From positions 248,001-312,000 of the forward strand of contig NZ_BMRE01000001.1 of assembly GCF_014648475.1 (NCBI RefSeq): a DNA stretch of 64,000 bases. The letters run 5' to 3'. Every line of letters begins with the position of its first letter. Position 1 is the first letter of the stretch. The notes under the pieces are model-generated. The model ran no database searches, had not been told where the DNA came from, and worked only from the letters and a program-made list of their open reading frames with translations. The position numbers and the translations under genes are program-made. Below are positions 52,870 to 61,837 of the stretch, in pieces. The stretch is from Lentzea flava. GTDB taxonomy: Bacteria; Actinomycetota; Actinomycetes; Mycobacteriales; Pseudonocardiaceae.

Positions 52870-53774
52870 CCCTCGTCCCACCACCGAAGAACCCGCATGG
52901 CACACAGGGTGAGCCACTTGGACGGCTCCCCTTCCGCCACATCGATCTCGAACCACACCCGCCCAGGATGCCGCCCGTCCTGCAACCAGGTCCAGTCCGC
53001 CTGCCTCTTGGCCCTGATCATCCCAATGGCCTCAGCCATCCGCGGATCCCGCCGCCCAACCTGCCGAAAGTAGTCCGCGGCGTTGAGCACGCTGTACCCC
53101 CACCGAAACGGCGACCGGAACTGCCCAACCCACTCCCCCACAACCTCCCCGGTGGACAACCGCCGAAACAGCCCCCGCTCCAGCAGGTACTCCTCACCGG
53201 CCCGCCTGACCTCACTCATCCCGCCATGCGCAAGCAGCCCTTTGAGCGCGTTGAGCGTCGAGTGAAACGAAGACCTCCTCGCCCCCTCAACCCACTCGCA
53301 GTTCCACCCACCGTCCTCAAGCTGATGCCGCGCAAACCACCGGGCAATCCCGTCAACATCGGCCCCGAGCCACACCCCGTTGGCCAACGTCCAAGCGTTG
53401 ATGCAGCAGTCGACCTCCCCACCCCAGTAGGGCAGCCCTTGGTACTCCCACCGACAGTTGGCCTCCAACAACTCAACCGTCCCCTGCAGCACCCCGGCGT
53501 CCACCCCCCACTCCCGCAAGGAGTTCAACGACCAGGTAGTAGCCGTCCACGGCTGCCCACCTTCGTCCCCACGAAACCCGCGCGGAAAGAACGCCCCGCC
53601 GTCCCACATCCCATCGGCCCCCTGCTCCGCAAGCAGCCGAGCCCCAAACCCCTCAACGGCAACCCGAGCCCGCGTGGCCTCCCAAACCTCCGGCGGCGCA
53701 CCCACCAGGTCCCGCTCAACCTGCCACCGCAGGGCCGGGTCAGAGTCGAGCAACCACTCGATCAACTCCCGCAC
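52866..53774 (-). CDS. squalene-cyclase-like soluble protein (prenyltransferase/squalene oxidase repeats)
   Basis: 302 residues. (alpha/alpha) barrel repeats ending in QW-like motifs: DGMWDGGAFF, EDGGWNCEWV and ADWTWLQDGRHPGRVW. No DxDD catalytic motif and no membrane segment, and at 302 residues it is less than half the size of squalene-hopene cyclase. Such short relatives are frequent in actinobacteria and their role is unknown. Four-base tail overlap with the response regulator. Confidence 0.82.
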   Translation of the reverse strand: MRELIEWLLDSDPALRWQVERDLVGAPPEVWEATRARVAVEGFGARLLAEQGADGMWDGGAFFPRGFRGDEGGQPWTATTWSLNSLREWGVDAGVLQGTVELLEANCRWEYQGLPYWGGEVDCCINAWTLANGVWLGADVDGIARWFARHQLEDGGWNCEWVEGARRSSFHSTLNALKGLLAHGGMSEVRRAGEEYLLERGLFRRLSTGEVVGEWVGQFRSPFRWGYSVLNAADYFRQVGRRDPRMAEAIGMIRAKRQADWTWLQDGRHPGRVWFEIDVAEGEPSKWLTLCAMRVLRWWDEG

Positions 53775-53912
53775 GCCGCGACTCTAACCCGCCCAGCCAC
53801 CACCCACCCTCCAGCCGCCCACACACCCCGCTGAGTCGCACCGTGGCATCACGTACGTCATCGCTTGAACCCCTGCTCTGACCAGCGCAAACACCCGCGC
53901 AGCACCCCGATT

Positions 53913-53940
53913 TTGGCGTGCGGCGACGATCATGTAATCT
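53913..53940 (+). promoter_or_regulatory. housekeeping-type promoter of tRNA-Leu
   Basis: TTGGCG (53913-53918), 16 bases, TAATCT (53935-53940), about 41 bases before the tRNA 5' end: a good SigA-like promoter. Confidence 0.6.
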
Positions 53941-53980
53941 ATGCACACACCACGGCGCGAGCCGCGGCAGAACTGAATAC

Positions 53981-54063
53981 GTCCGGGTGGCGGAATGGCA
54001 GACGCGCTAGCTTGAGGTGCTAGTCCCCGCAAGGGGGTGGGGGTTCAAGTCCCCCCTCGGACA
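53981..54063 (+). tRNA. tRNA-Leu (anticodon GAG)
   Basis: 83-base class II tRNA. Acceptor stem GTCCGGG (53981-53987) pairs with CTCGGAC (54056-54062) with one G-U; the anticodon stem CTAGC/GCTAG encloses loop TTGAGGT, so the anticodon is GAG. Long variable arm CCCCGCAAGGGG and T arm GGGGG-TTCAAGT-CCCCC are present. CCA is not encoded. The 3' end, from 54045 onward, overlaps the end of the integrase coding sequence, so it is the likely attachment site. Confidence 0.95.
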
Positions 54064-55808
54064 CTGGCTTTATCCCTACCAACGGGCCGGATGCTCGCAT
54101 CGAGCATCCGGCCCGTTGCGTTGTAGACGATTTCTACATTGAGCGCCTCATACAGTCTTTGCAGCTCGTCGGGGTTTGCCTGCCTGATTACCTTCTTCAC
54201 GTCGCCGAGCGAATCAATCATGGCGTGGATCTCGGCCGCGCTTCGCCCGACGCGTTTCGGCACCCCGCTCAGCTCGGCTTGAGCCGCCGCGCGCTTCTCC
54301 TGTGCCTCGTTCATTGCCTCGACAAGTGCGGACGGGTCGATCCCTGCCGCGATCGCGTCCTGGAATCGTCGCAGCTTCGCTTCCGCGTCGGCGAGACGCT
54401 TCCTCGCGGCAGCGTGGTCCGGCGTGCCGGTCTCGCCGTTGTCCTGGGACGCGACGAGAGCCGCCACCGTGTTGTCGACGTTCATCGGATCGAAGAGGTG
54501 ATCAATCCACTTGTTGAAACGCTCCATCGCCGCAGACTCGGGCAGGTACACGTTCGTCGGGTGTCCCTTCAACGCGGGCGAACCCGGCACCATCGTCCGA
54601 AGTGCACAGCGGTAGTAGGTCCTCGGACCGCGCGGTGTGCCCTCCATCCGACGACTGCAATAACCGCACTTCACGCGTCCCCGGAGCGGGTAAACACGCT
54701 TGGTCCGCTTTGGTCCCCTCACCAGCTTCTTTCCGGCCGAGAATCCACCGGCAGCGCGCGACCGGCGAAGCAACTGCGCTTGAACGAAGTCCTCGACCTC
54801 GATGACGGTCGGATGTGCTTTCTTCCGAGAACGGACCACCCGATCAGGAGCAGCCTTGCGGAACCGCACTACGTGACCCGCGCCGACGTCCTCCGGGTCG
54901 AGAAGCATCTCTTGACGCGTCCAGCGCCCGAAGAACGCAAAGCCGGTGTAGCGCGGGTTCTCCAAGATGGCTCGAACTGTGCTGCCCTGCCACCCGTCAG
55001 CGAGCCGATGCCGGTTCTGGTCCGGCCGCCTCGCTGACGGGCACGGAATGCCGTCTCGGTTGAGGCCGTTCGCGATGGCTCGGTCTCCCATCTCCCCGGT
55101 CAGGTACTCGGCGAAGATCCGCCGTACGACCGCCGCGCTCGGCTCGTCGATCGCCAGCACGCGCAGCCGGTAACCCTCTGCCGCCTTCCTCGGGTTCGGG
55201 TGCGGTCCGGCGTCGACGACCGTGTACCCATACGGTGCGCGTCCGCCCTGATGCCGTCCCTCGTTGACGACCTGAGCATCCATCGCCGCCCGAACGCGTG
55301 CCTGCACGTGCTGACGCTCCGACTCGCTCATGCCGCCGAGCACGCTCATGAGCATCTTGTGGGAGGGGTTCCGCGAGTCGAACTTGCCGCCGAGTTCCGG
55401 CACCCACAGATCCACGCCGTAGGCGGCGAACTTCGGTGCGATCAACGAGAACTGGTTCCCGAACCAGCACCGCGTCCCTTCGCCGACCACAACCGCGTTC
55501 CAGCCTCGGTTCTTATCCTTCAGCGCTGCCAAAAGGCGTGACGCTTCCGGCCGCCGCTCCCACGGCACCGAACGCGACTGACCGACGTCGAAGAACTCCT
55601 CGACGATGACGCCGCCCAACGGTTCGACGAACTTGTGGGCGTTGCCGTACTGCCAGCCCCGTGACGTTTCCGGGTCTTGGTTGTCCTCGGTTGAACACCG
55701 ACCGAGGAACGCGAGCGGTCCGATACCGTCGCCGACCGCTTCGACGACCTCGACGCCGAGCAGGTCGTCGAACGCCGCCCACGGGTCTTGACTGATTTCA
55801 ACAGTCAT
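54045..55808 (-). CDS. large serine recombinase (integrase)
   Basis: 587 residues. Resolvase-type catalytic domain (about 30-185) with the nucleophile Ser in FLGRCSTEDNQ, recombinase domain (about 200-310; GGRAPYGYTVVDAG, GDRAIANGLNRDGIPCP), zinc ribbon CGYCSRRM...YYRC, then a coiled coil (about 470-530; AARKRLADAEAKLRRFQ). Cuts and joins attP and attB. The stop lies inside the tRNA T-arm. ATG 55808 sits inside the preceding 54-codon ORF, so translation is coupled to it. Confidence 0.92.
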   Translation of the reverse strand: MTVEISQDPWAAFDDLLGVEVVEAVGDGIGPLAFLGRCSTEDNQDPETSRGWQYGNAHKFVEPLGGVIVEEFFDVGQSRSVPWERRPEASRLLAALKDKNRGWNAVVVGEGTRCWFGNQFSLIAPKFAAYGVDLWVPELGGKFDSRNPSHKMLMSVLGGMSESERQHVQARVRAAMDAQVVNEGRHQGGRAPYGYTVVDAGPHPNPRKAAEGYRLRVLAIDEPSAAVVRRIFAEYLTGEMGDRAIANGLNRDGIPCPSARRPDQNRHRLADGWQGSTVRAILENPRYTGFAFFGRWTRQEMLLDPEDVGAGHVVRFRKAAPDRVVRSRKKAHPTVIEVEDFVQAQLLRRSRAAGGFSAGKKLVRGPKRTKRVYPLRGRVKCGYCSRRMEGTPRGPRTYYRCALRTMVPGSPALKGHPTNVYLPESAAMERFNKWIDHLFDPMNVDNTVAALVASQDNGETGTPDHAAARKRLADAEAKLRRFQDAIAAGIDPSALVEAMNEAQEKRAAAQAELSGVPKRVGRSAAEIHAMIDSLGDVKKVIRQANPDELQRLYEALNVEIVYNATGRMLDASIRPVGRDKASVRGGT

Positions 55809-55962
55809 CTGCCCTCCCTTCCCGAGGCGCGTCGAGCGCCTCGACCTCGGTGACTCTGATCAGTACTTCTAGCAGTATGCGACTTACCTCCCTGGTGAGG
55901 ACAGGTAGTTCAGCGGGTGGGTTGAATCTGAGTTCGCCGCTCGGCGGCTCGTCGGCGATCAC
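55798..55962 (-). CDS. small ORF linking the translocase and integrase genes
   Basis: 54 residues from GTG 55962, whose GTGA overlaps the translocase stop. Its stop overlaps the integrase start region by 11 bases. The sequence begins VIADEPPSGELRFNPPAELP and continues VLTREVSRILLEVLIRVTEV, an amphipathic helix. Overlap at both ends, as for every other junction in this operon, is the main evidence that it is real. Function unknown; it could be a recombination directionality or mobilisation helper (speculation). Confidence 0.6.
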   Translation of the reverse strand: MIADEPPSGELRFNPPAELPVLTREVSRILLEVLIRVTEVEALDAPREGRADDC

Positions 55963-58082
55963 GATCGCACCCCGGCAGCGTCGCCCGACGTGCCGATTTC
56001 ATCATTGGAAGCGATGCGCTCGACCGCCGCGCGCAGGTCGGCTGTCAGGTAGCCGCGTACACGTCGGGTGCCCTCATCGGTCGGGACGTACTGGCGTGTC
56101 GGCCGACAACCCAGCTCGCCCATGTCGACGCCGAGCGCGGTCACCTCGACTTCGAGCGCCTCGGCGAGTTCAGCGGTCGGCACGAAGTCTCGTGAGTTCA
56201 CCTCGTCGCCGAGGTAGTCGACGACCGACGCGAGCGGTTCGGGTAGTTCGACCTCGGCAAGGCTCGCCACGGTGCCGGTTCCAATAGCCTTGACCGCCTC
56301 TGAGCGGTCGAGCATCGGTGGGACGTTCCGCCCTGCCGCGTGTCCGCTCAGCGTCCCTTCGGCCTCCCGCAGGGTACGGCCGCGCTCGCAGATCTCCCGC
56401 CAGTCCTCGTTGGGCATGTAGTAGGTCCGCACGGTCAGCGCGAGCACGTCGGCACCGGCTTGGGTCTCGCCGTCTGGCCGCAGGATGCCCACGCCGCGAT
56501 GGGACGGGAGTAGACGGCTGCTGTCGTATCCGCGCGTGTTCATCTGTTCGCCGAGAATGATGTTGCTGTCGCGGAAGTCCATGACGCGCAGGGCGAAGCG
56601 GGAGCCGAGCACGGCGCGAAGCTTGGTCGGGATGGTCTTGCTGTCCGGTCGCTGTGTCGCCAGAACGAGGATGATCCCTGCGGCCGGCGCCTTCTTCGCG
56701 AGCCACGTCAGAAGCTCGCCGATGTACTCCCCCGCCGTTAGCTTCTTCCCTTGCACCTCAACGGGAGTTCGGTCCTCCAGTGCGATGTGGACCTCGTCCA
56801 CGATGAGCGCCGTGATCGGCATGGCCAACGACTGATCACGGGACATGTCCGGCGTCACCTTCGACTCGGGACAGGTCACGTCGTCGAGGTCCTGCATCCG
56901 CCGGTAGCGGTTCTGGACGTCGGCGACCAACTCGACGAGCCAGTCCAGGAACGCGAGCACGTGTTCGGCGTCGTCACCCGCCATGAACCGATGGGCGACC
57001 TTCTCGGCGGCTTTCCAGTCCTTCCCGTTCTTGAAGTCGGCTACGTACAGCCGAACGTGCGGGTCCAAGATCAAGCCCGCGGCCGCCAGTCGTTCGGCCA
57101 TTGTCTTGCCCTGTCGGGGAAGCGCGCCGATCAGAAGCGATGTCCACACCAGTGGCAGCGTGATCCGCCTTCCGCGCGCGTCGGTGCCGAACGGCACCGG
57201 CCGCCACGCGTCCCACCGCTCGACCGCCAGCAACGGCGTGCGGATCGGCGGCTTGGCGTACGGGTCCTCATCGGCAACCCACATCGCGACGCGTCCGGCG
57301 TGCCCGCCGTTGCCTCGTACGCGCTCGACACTGAGTTGGATCTCGTCGACCGCCAGAGCCGACGCGAGGTCTTCCCGATGCTTCACGACGTCGGCCGCCT
57401 TGCGGGTGGCGGGGAGATCGACGGTGACCGCCCATCCCCCGCCCTGGTGCTTCGCTCGCTCGACGAGCCGCAGGCTCTCGTCCTTGCCGATCAGCTTCGC
57501 GTCACGGAACGCGTCCACCAAGATCTGTGGGTCCATCGTCCACGCGAGCGAGCGTGGCCCGGCGAGAGCAGCCTTTCGCCCTGGGTTGCCGTCCTTCTGC
57601 CTGCCGAGGATCGCCAACGCCGCCGAGCCGACGACGCCGGCAATCCACAGCACCCGATGCCCGTAGACGAGATCGAGGATCGCAAGGGACACAACGGAAA
57701 CCGCGACCACGACGCCGGTCACCTTCCACCGGAACAACGTCAGTCCCCGGATCTCCGCGAACTTGTCCGCCAACTTCTCCGACTGCTCCGCAGCCTCGCG
57801 GTAGTCATTCACTCGCACCCATCGCCGCCAGCCGCGTACGGCGACCACCAGACCGCGAAAGGTCGCTCGGACGAAGCGGAGCGGCGACCGGACCAACCAC
57901 GAGACCCCGTCCTTCGCCGCGTAGCCGAGCGCCTGCCTCGACTTCAACGCCGCCGGAACGAAACGCGAACGCTGCCACCAGCCGATGACGCGATGAGCCG
58001 GTGGCGGTTGAACCGCGTCCGCCTGGTCGTCGACGAGTTCACCTTCGAATACCGGTCCCACCGGCACCATCTCGCCGTTCAC
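55959..58082 (-). CDS. FtsK/SpoIIIE-type DNA translocase (element transfer protein)
   Basis: 707 residues. Two membrane helices (about 120-165), then the ATPase with Walker A LIGALPRQGKTM (about 312-323), Walker B TALIVDEVHIAL, and ATQRPDS. C-terminal winged-helix-like region with DEVNSRDFVPTAELAEALEVE. In actinomycete elements the TraB/FtsK-type protein alone moves double-stranded DNA between mycelia. ATG overlaps the preceding gene's stop by 4 bases. Confidence 0.92.
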   Translation of the reverse strand: MNGEMVPVGPVFEGELVDDQADAVQPPPAHRVIGWWQRSRFVPAALKSRQALGYAAKDGVSWLVRSPLRFVRATFRGLVVAVRGWRRWVRVNDYREAAEQSEKLADKFAEIRGLTLFRWKVTGVVVAVSVVSLAILDLVYGHRVLWIAGVVGSAALAILGRQKDGNPGRKAALAGPRSLAWTMDPQILVDAFRDAKLIGKDESLRLVERAKHQGGGWAVTVDLPATRKAADVVKHREDLASALAVDEIQLSVERVRGNGGHAGRVAMWVADEDPYAKPPIRTPLLAVERWDAWRPVPFGTDARGRRITLPLVWTSLLIGALPRQGKTMAERLAAAGLILDPHVRLYVADFKNGKDWKAAEKVAHRFMAGDDAEHVLAFLDWLVELVADVQNRYRRMQDLDDVTCPESKVTPDMSRDQSLAMPITALIVDEVHIALEDRTPVEVQGKKLTAGEYIGELLTWLAKKAPAAGIILVLATQRPDSKTIPTKLRAVLGSRFALRVMDFRDSNIILGEQMNTRGYDSSRLLPSHRGVGILRPDGETQAGADVLALTVRTYYMPNEDWREICERGRTLREAEGTLSGHAAGRNVPPMLDRSEAVKAIGTGTVASLAEVELPEPLASVVDYLGDEVNSRDFVPTAELAEALEVEVTALGVDMGELGCRPTRQYVPTDEGTRRVRGYLTADLRAAVERIASNDEIGTSGDAAGVRS

Positions 58083-58720
58083 GACTGCACCTCAGCGTTC
58101 AGCGCCGCAGCCAGCCTCGACGACAGACCACGCGAACACTGCGTCACCTCACGCACCCACGCAGGCGTGACCGTCACGTCCGGTGTTCGAGCCGCCCTGG
58201 CAATCGCGAGGTAGTCCGCGAACGACGTCCTCGGATTCGCCCGCTCCTGCGCTGTCCGTCGAGGACTCGGCGGAGCCTGCGGTTCCGCCTGCCCTGCCGT
58301 GAACGCGGCGACCGCCGAGCCGAGCTTGTCTCGAAGGTCGGTCACCGCCTCGGCGGCGACGAACACGACGAGCGGCGGCACCGAGTGCAGCACCACCAGC
58401 GCAGCCGATCCGGCCGCGTACGCACTCCAGGTGTTCATGACGTACGTCGCGCCGAGCGTGAACCACTTCGCCGCCCGCACCCAGCCACCCATGCGGACGC
58501 CGTGCCGGGCGGTGACCTGCTCGGCCCGAAGGATCGCCAGGAGCACCAGCGACACCATCGGGTCGAGCAGCCACGCCGCGCACCAGGCAAGCGACCACAC
58601 AGGAGAACCGGCCGCTGCGAACTGCTGAACGTTGGTCATCGTGAACGCCAGCCCGAGCAGGATGCCGGTCCAGCACAACCGATCGACCTGCACCGCCACG
58701 CGCTCGATCGGCTCGCTCAT
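58079..58720 (-). CDS. DUF2637-type membrane protein
   Basis: 213 residues. Four helices (about 15-125; GILLGLAFTMTNVQQFAAAG, VWSLAWCAAWLLDPMVSLVL) followed by a soluble tail with SFADYLAIARAARTPDVTVTP, resembling a helix-turn-helix. DUF2637 proteins sit beside the translocase gene in many actinomycete elements and may be spread (Spd) proteins. Coupled at both ends by ATGA. Confidence 0.8.
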   Translation of the reverse strand: MSEPIERVAVQVDRLCWTGILLGLAFTMTNVQQFAAAGSPVWSLAWCAAWLLDPMVSLVLLAILRAEQVTARHGVRMGGWVRAAKWFTLGATYVMNTWSAYAAGSAALVVLHSVPPLVVFVAAEAVTDLRDKLGSAVAAFTAGQAEPQAPPSPRRTAQERANPRTSFADYLAIARAARTPDVTVTPAWVREVTQCSRGLSSRLAAALNAEVQS

Positions 58721-59049
58721 CGCCGTTCACCGCCTCGGCGACGCGGCTCGTACGTCGTCACGGTCAGCGCCTTGGTCAGCGTGTACGACGCGAACAGCGC
58801 GGGAACGGCGAGCACCGCGACGAGCAGCCAGCCGCTACCTCGTTGGGTGATCACGATCCACTGCGCCACGACGATCAGCGCGGCGTTGAACAGCACCCGC
58901 CCGGCGAGCGAGACGAACCGTGCGCCTGTGCGTGCCGCGCTCGCCGCCGCTTTCGCCCGACGGGACGCCATCCGCCAGACGAGCACCAGCACCAGGAGCG
59001 CGCCGACGCCTGCCATGACTTGAGTCGGGGTGAGAGTGAGAGCGTTCAT
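58717..59049 (-). CDS. small membrane protein of the transfer operon
   Basis: 110 residues with three predicted helices (QVMAGVGALLVLVLVW, LFNAALIVVAQWIVI, GWLLVAVLAVPALFASY), a cationic linker RRAKAAASAARTGAR and a basic tail. No named family. ATGA overlap with WhiB before and the DUF2637 gene after points to a spread/transfer accessory role. Confidence 0.8.
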   Translation of the reverse strand: MNALTLTPTQVMAGVGALLVLVLVWRMASRRAKAAASAARTGARFVSLAGRVLFNAALIVVAQWIVITQRGSGWLLVAVLAVPALFASYTLTKALTVTTYEPRRRGGERR

Positions 59050-59384
59050 GAACGCGGCCCCCTCTCGAAACGGTCACCGCGTCGGAGCCAGTGCGGGTAC
59101 AGCTCCCGCCGGTCGTCATCGGTCAGCGCACCCCACACACCAGTGGTGTCCTCACCAGCCGTCCGCAGCTCCAGTTCCAGGCACTCGTCCCGCACCGTGC
59201 ACCCGGCACAAGTGCGCTGAGCCAGTTCACGGTCGGTCAGCTCCTCACCGGCGTCTGGCGGTTCGTTCGTGAACGCCCACATGCACAGGCCGTCGCGCTC
59301 GACAACCTCGGCAAGCTGGTCGGTCGGCACCCAACGCAGGCGGTCCAGTGACCACGCGATGCCGATCAGTCGGTCGTCAGTCAC
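59046..59384 (-). CDS. WhiB-like iron-sulfur regulator
   Basis: 112 residues from GTG 59384 (starting 15 codons earlier at 59429 would run into the HTH gene). Four cysteines DGLCMW, RTCAGC, RDEC in the WhiB spacing, followed by GVWGALTDDDRREL, the beta-turn and basic segment. The protein binds a [4Fe-4S] cluster and the sigma subunit to control transcription. Element-borne WhiB copies are common in actinomycete phages and integrative elements. Confidence 0.9.
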   Translation of the reverse strand: MTDDRLIGIAWSLDRLRWVPTDQLAEVVERDGLCMWAFTNEPPDAGEELTDRELAQRTCAGCTVRDECLELELRTAGEDTTGVWGALTDDDRRELYPHWLRRGDRFERGPRS

Positions 59385-59574
59385 GGAGCACCCCTGGACC
59401 GGCGCTTGCGAGCAGCGGCAGAAGCGCACTCACGGGGATGACGACCTGGCCGTGCCGACGTTCGGTGCGCAGCTTGCCGAGCCGGATGGCCCGGCAGACC
59501 TCGGAACGGTCGACACCGAGGACCCACGCCGTCTCACGGATCGTGTGAGCGGAAGTAGACAGAGAAGTACGCAT
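59377..59574 (-). CDS. excisionase-like HTH protein
   Basis: 65 residues, ATG 59574 with AAAGG 9 bases upstream. A MerR/excisionase-type winged helix: TIRETAWVLGVDRSEVCRAIRLGKLRTERRHGQVVIP. In split form: the helix VDRSEVCRAIRLGKL and wing RHGQVVIPVS. Probably directs the integrase toward excision. First gene of the coupled operon; overlaps WhiB by 8 bases. Confidence 0.85.
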   Translation of the reverse strand: MRTSLSTSAHTIRETAWVLGVDRSEVCRAIRLGKLRTERRHGQVVIPVSALLPLLASAGPGVLRD

Positions 59575-59615
59575 GAGGAATAACCTTTCTAAGAGAATGA
59601 TGATTTCAATATCGT

Positions 59616-59635
59616 GAGTGTTGATATCAGCACTC
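59616..59635. promoter_or_regulatory. near-perfect palindrome between the xis operon and the XRE gene
   Basis: GAGTGTTGATATCAGCACTC: centred on GATATC, with 9 of 10 arm positions symmetric. It lies 41 bases before the excisionase start on one side and 105 before the XRE start on the other, a likely switch operator. AT-rich DNA around it is unusual for this genome. TAATCT at 59705-59710 is a candidate -10 for the XRE gene. Confidence 0.65.
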
Positions 59636-59740
59636 GTGAAGGCGTGCTTGATCGCAAATGGCGTGTGAAACGCCGTGTCACGCCGCAGCGCGCGAAACAG
59701 TGACTAATCTCAGCGCCGAGGGCGGAGCGCGGAGGAATAC

Positions 59741-60145
59741 GTGTCGGAGGATTGGGCGGCAGTCGCCAAGGCGATCAACCAGCGCGTGAATGAGCTGGGA
59801 TTGCAACAGAAGGAACTCGCCAAGCGGTCGCACGTGTCACTCGCGATCGTCCGCGAGGTCCAGCACCACCTCGTGGAGCGCCGGCGGAGCCCTCGAACCC
59901 TGGAATCCCTGTCCACAGCGCTGGGTTGGCACCCGCAGCACCTGGACGCAGTGCTGCACGGCCGCACGCCTCCGGCCATCGACGACCCAGTGGTCGATCT
60001 CGCCGACACGCTGTGGTCGCGAATCGACCGGGTCGAAGAACGGCTCGAAGACATCACCGACCGGCTTGACGCTCTGAAATCCGACGTCGCTTCCGTTGCG
60101 AACCAGCTCGCCGAAGTCGCGAAGCATGTCCGCGGCCGCCGGTAG
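59741..60145 (+). CDS. XRE-family regulator with C-terminal coiled coil
   Basis: 134 residues from GTG with GGAGG 5 bases upstream. HTH at about 8-65 (GLQQKELAKRSHVSLAIVREVQ), then a leucine-rich coiled coil (about 85-130; WSRIDRVEERLEDITDRLDALKSDV) for dimerisation. Divergent from the excisionase-integrase operon with a palindrome between; probably the KorSA-like repressor of the element. Confidence 0.88.
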   Translation: MSEDWAAVAKAINQRVNELGLQQKELAKRSHVSLAIVREVQHHLVERRRSPRTLESLSTALGWHPQHLDAVLHGRTPPAIDDPVVDLADTLWSRIDRVEERLEDITDRLDALKSDVASVANQLAEVAKHVRGRR

Positions 60146-60277
60146 CTGACTGTTTCGGCTGGTTGAGCTGCTGTTTTCCATGGCACTAATTCCACTGCGG
60201 AATGGCGCCGGGGCCCACACAACAGCCACACAAAACCACCACAAGTTCCCAGCACATCGCGCTCCGGGGGTAGCGAC

Positions 60278-61837
60278 ATGAGCTTGTCGAACGGCTGGAC
60301 TGGCGCCGATGCATGCGCGTTGCAGGACGCGCTACGACTCAGTCAGGAGGCGTTCGCCGAACACCTCGGCGTCCACTCGCGCACAGTCGGCTACTGGCAC
60401 AAGAAGCCCACCTCACGGCCGAACCCGGAGGTCCAGCAGGTCTTGGACGTGGCGCTTGAGCGCGCATCTGACGAGGTGAAAGCACGCTTCGCAGAGGCTC
60501 GCGCAGGCTCACCGCCCGCCGCGACCGCCGCAACGTCCGAGGCCGAACAGCGACTCGCCGCCGATCCGAACATCGTCGCCGCACTCGACTGGCTCGACGA
60601 GCGTGCCGCACGCGAACCCGGCACGGCTCGCCGTGCGGTGGCGTCGCGCCTGGCTCAGGTGGACGTGAATTCGTTGCGGGACAGGGGAAGTCGGCGCGGA
60701 CGCGTCGACCAGCACGCCGTCGCTGACGCACTCGCGACCTACTACGGTCGCCGCTCTGACGGCTACGGCAGGTACGCCGCCACGTTCGGCCACGTCGAGG
60801 CCAACACGAGCATCCTCACCCGCTCGGACTGGCTGGACCTCGATTGTCCGATGGACGCCAGCCATGACCGGCTCGCGCTCGTACGGACTGCGGGAGACGT
60901 ACCGGTCTCCCTCGACGAGCAGGCGTTCGACCAGGCCGTCCAGCGCCTCGCCGAATCGCTGACGCTCGGCGTCCGGTTCATCAACATGCCCCTCTACCGC
61001 CTGCTGAGCGCGGACATGGGTCCGCAGTCGATCGGCGGCACGGTCGGAGTCACCTCGTTCGCCGAGTACATCGTGACGATGGATCTTCTGGAAGGTGAGC
61101 TGGTCGACGCGCTGACCAGCGGCACCGAGACGTGCACTCTCCCCCTCCGGGACCGCTACCTACCGGACCTCGACGCCGTGCTGGACGTCGGCGGACGTCT
61201 CACCGCCGGCGGCACGCTCGCGCTGTGTGCGTTCGCTCGACCAGCTGACCCGTTCCGCGGCCCGGCAGACTACGTTCTCCTGGTGCAGGAGCGCTCAGGT
61301 CACGTCATCAACGCCGCGCGTCGGCTTGCCGTGATCCCGAAGGGCTTCCACCAGCCGCTGACCGACTTCCGAGCGGACGCTCAGGTTGGCGCCACGATGC
61401 GCCGAGAGATGGAAGAAGAGCTGTTCGGCCGCCACGACATCGACAACACGGTGGGCGACCAGCGCAGCGCGGACCCGATGCACCCGAGCCGCCTTTCCGA
61501 GCCGATGCGTTGGCTCCTCGGCGAGCCGGGCCGTCTACGGATGGAGTGCACGGGTTTCGGCCTGAACCTCGTCAGCGGGAACTTCGAGTTCCCTCTCCTG
61601 ATCGTCGTTGACGACGAGGAGTTCTGGCAGCGGTACGGCGGACTGATCGAAGCCAACTGGGAGACCGCGAACCTTCGCCAGTACTCCAGTGCCGATCCCG
61701 AGCTCGTCGAGGAGCTTGCTGCCGACGTGGCGTGGAGCAATGAGGGCTTGTTCGCGCTCCTGCAAGGGCTTCGCCGACTCAAGGAGATCGGCGGTAGCCG
61801 CGTGAACGTGCCAGCGATCGAATGGGAGATACGGTGA
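60278..61837 (+). CDS. HTH protein with Nudix-like domain, paralogue 1
   Basis: 519 residues. An XRE-like HTH (about 12-60; LRLSQEAFAEHLGVHSRTVGYW), a middle domain with NTSILTRSDWLDLDCPMDAS and SLTLGVRFINMPLYRLL, then RRLAVIPKGFHQPLTDF followed by RREMEEELFG (about 375-385), which resembles the REUXEE core of a Nudix box but lacks its upstream Gly/Glu. The C-terminal part ends LFALLQGLRRLKEIGG. I do not know a described function for this architecture; Nudix genes are common in such elements. The stop overlaps the cupin start (GTGA). Confidence 0.65.
   Translation: MSLSNGWTGADACALQDALRLSQEAFAEHLGVHSRTVGYWHKKPTSRPNPEVQQVLDVALERASDEVKARFAEARAGSPPAATAATSEAEQRLAADPNIVAALDWLDERAAREPGTARRAVASRLAQVDVNSLRDRGSRRGRVDQHAVADALATYYGRRSDGYGRYAATFGHVEANTSILTRSDWLDLDCPMDASHDRLALVRTAGDVPVSLDEQAFDQAVQRLAESLTLGVRFINMPLYRLLSADMGPQSIGGTVGVTSFAEYIVTMDLLEGELVDALTSGTETCTLPLRDRYLPDLDAVLDVGGRLTAGGTLALCAFARPADPFRGPADYVLLVQERSGHVINAARRLAVIPKGFHQPLTDFRADAQVGATMRREMEEELFGRHDIDNTVGDQRSADPMHPSRLSEPMRWLLGEPGRLRMECTGFGLNLVSGNFEFPLLIVVDDEEFWQRYGGLIEANWETANLRQYSSADPELVEELAADVAWSNEGLFALLQGLRRLKEIGGSRVNVPAIEWEIR

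Noticed and set aside
21314..60172. The 15-mer GCTGGTTGAGCTGCT at 21314 and again at 60158, both in non-coding DNA and followed by a T-run
   Set aside because: A single 15-base match in 64 kb of GC-rich DNA can arise by chance, and the flanks do not align.
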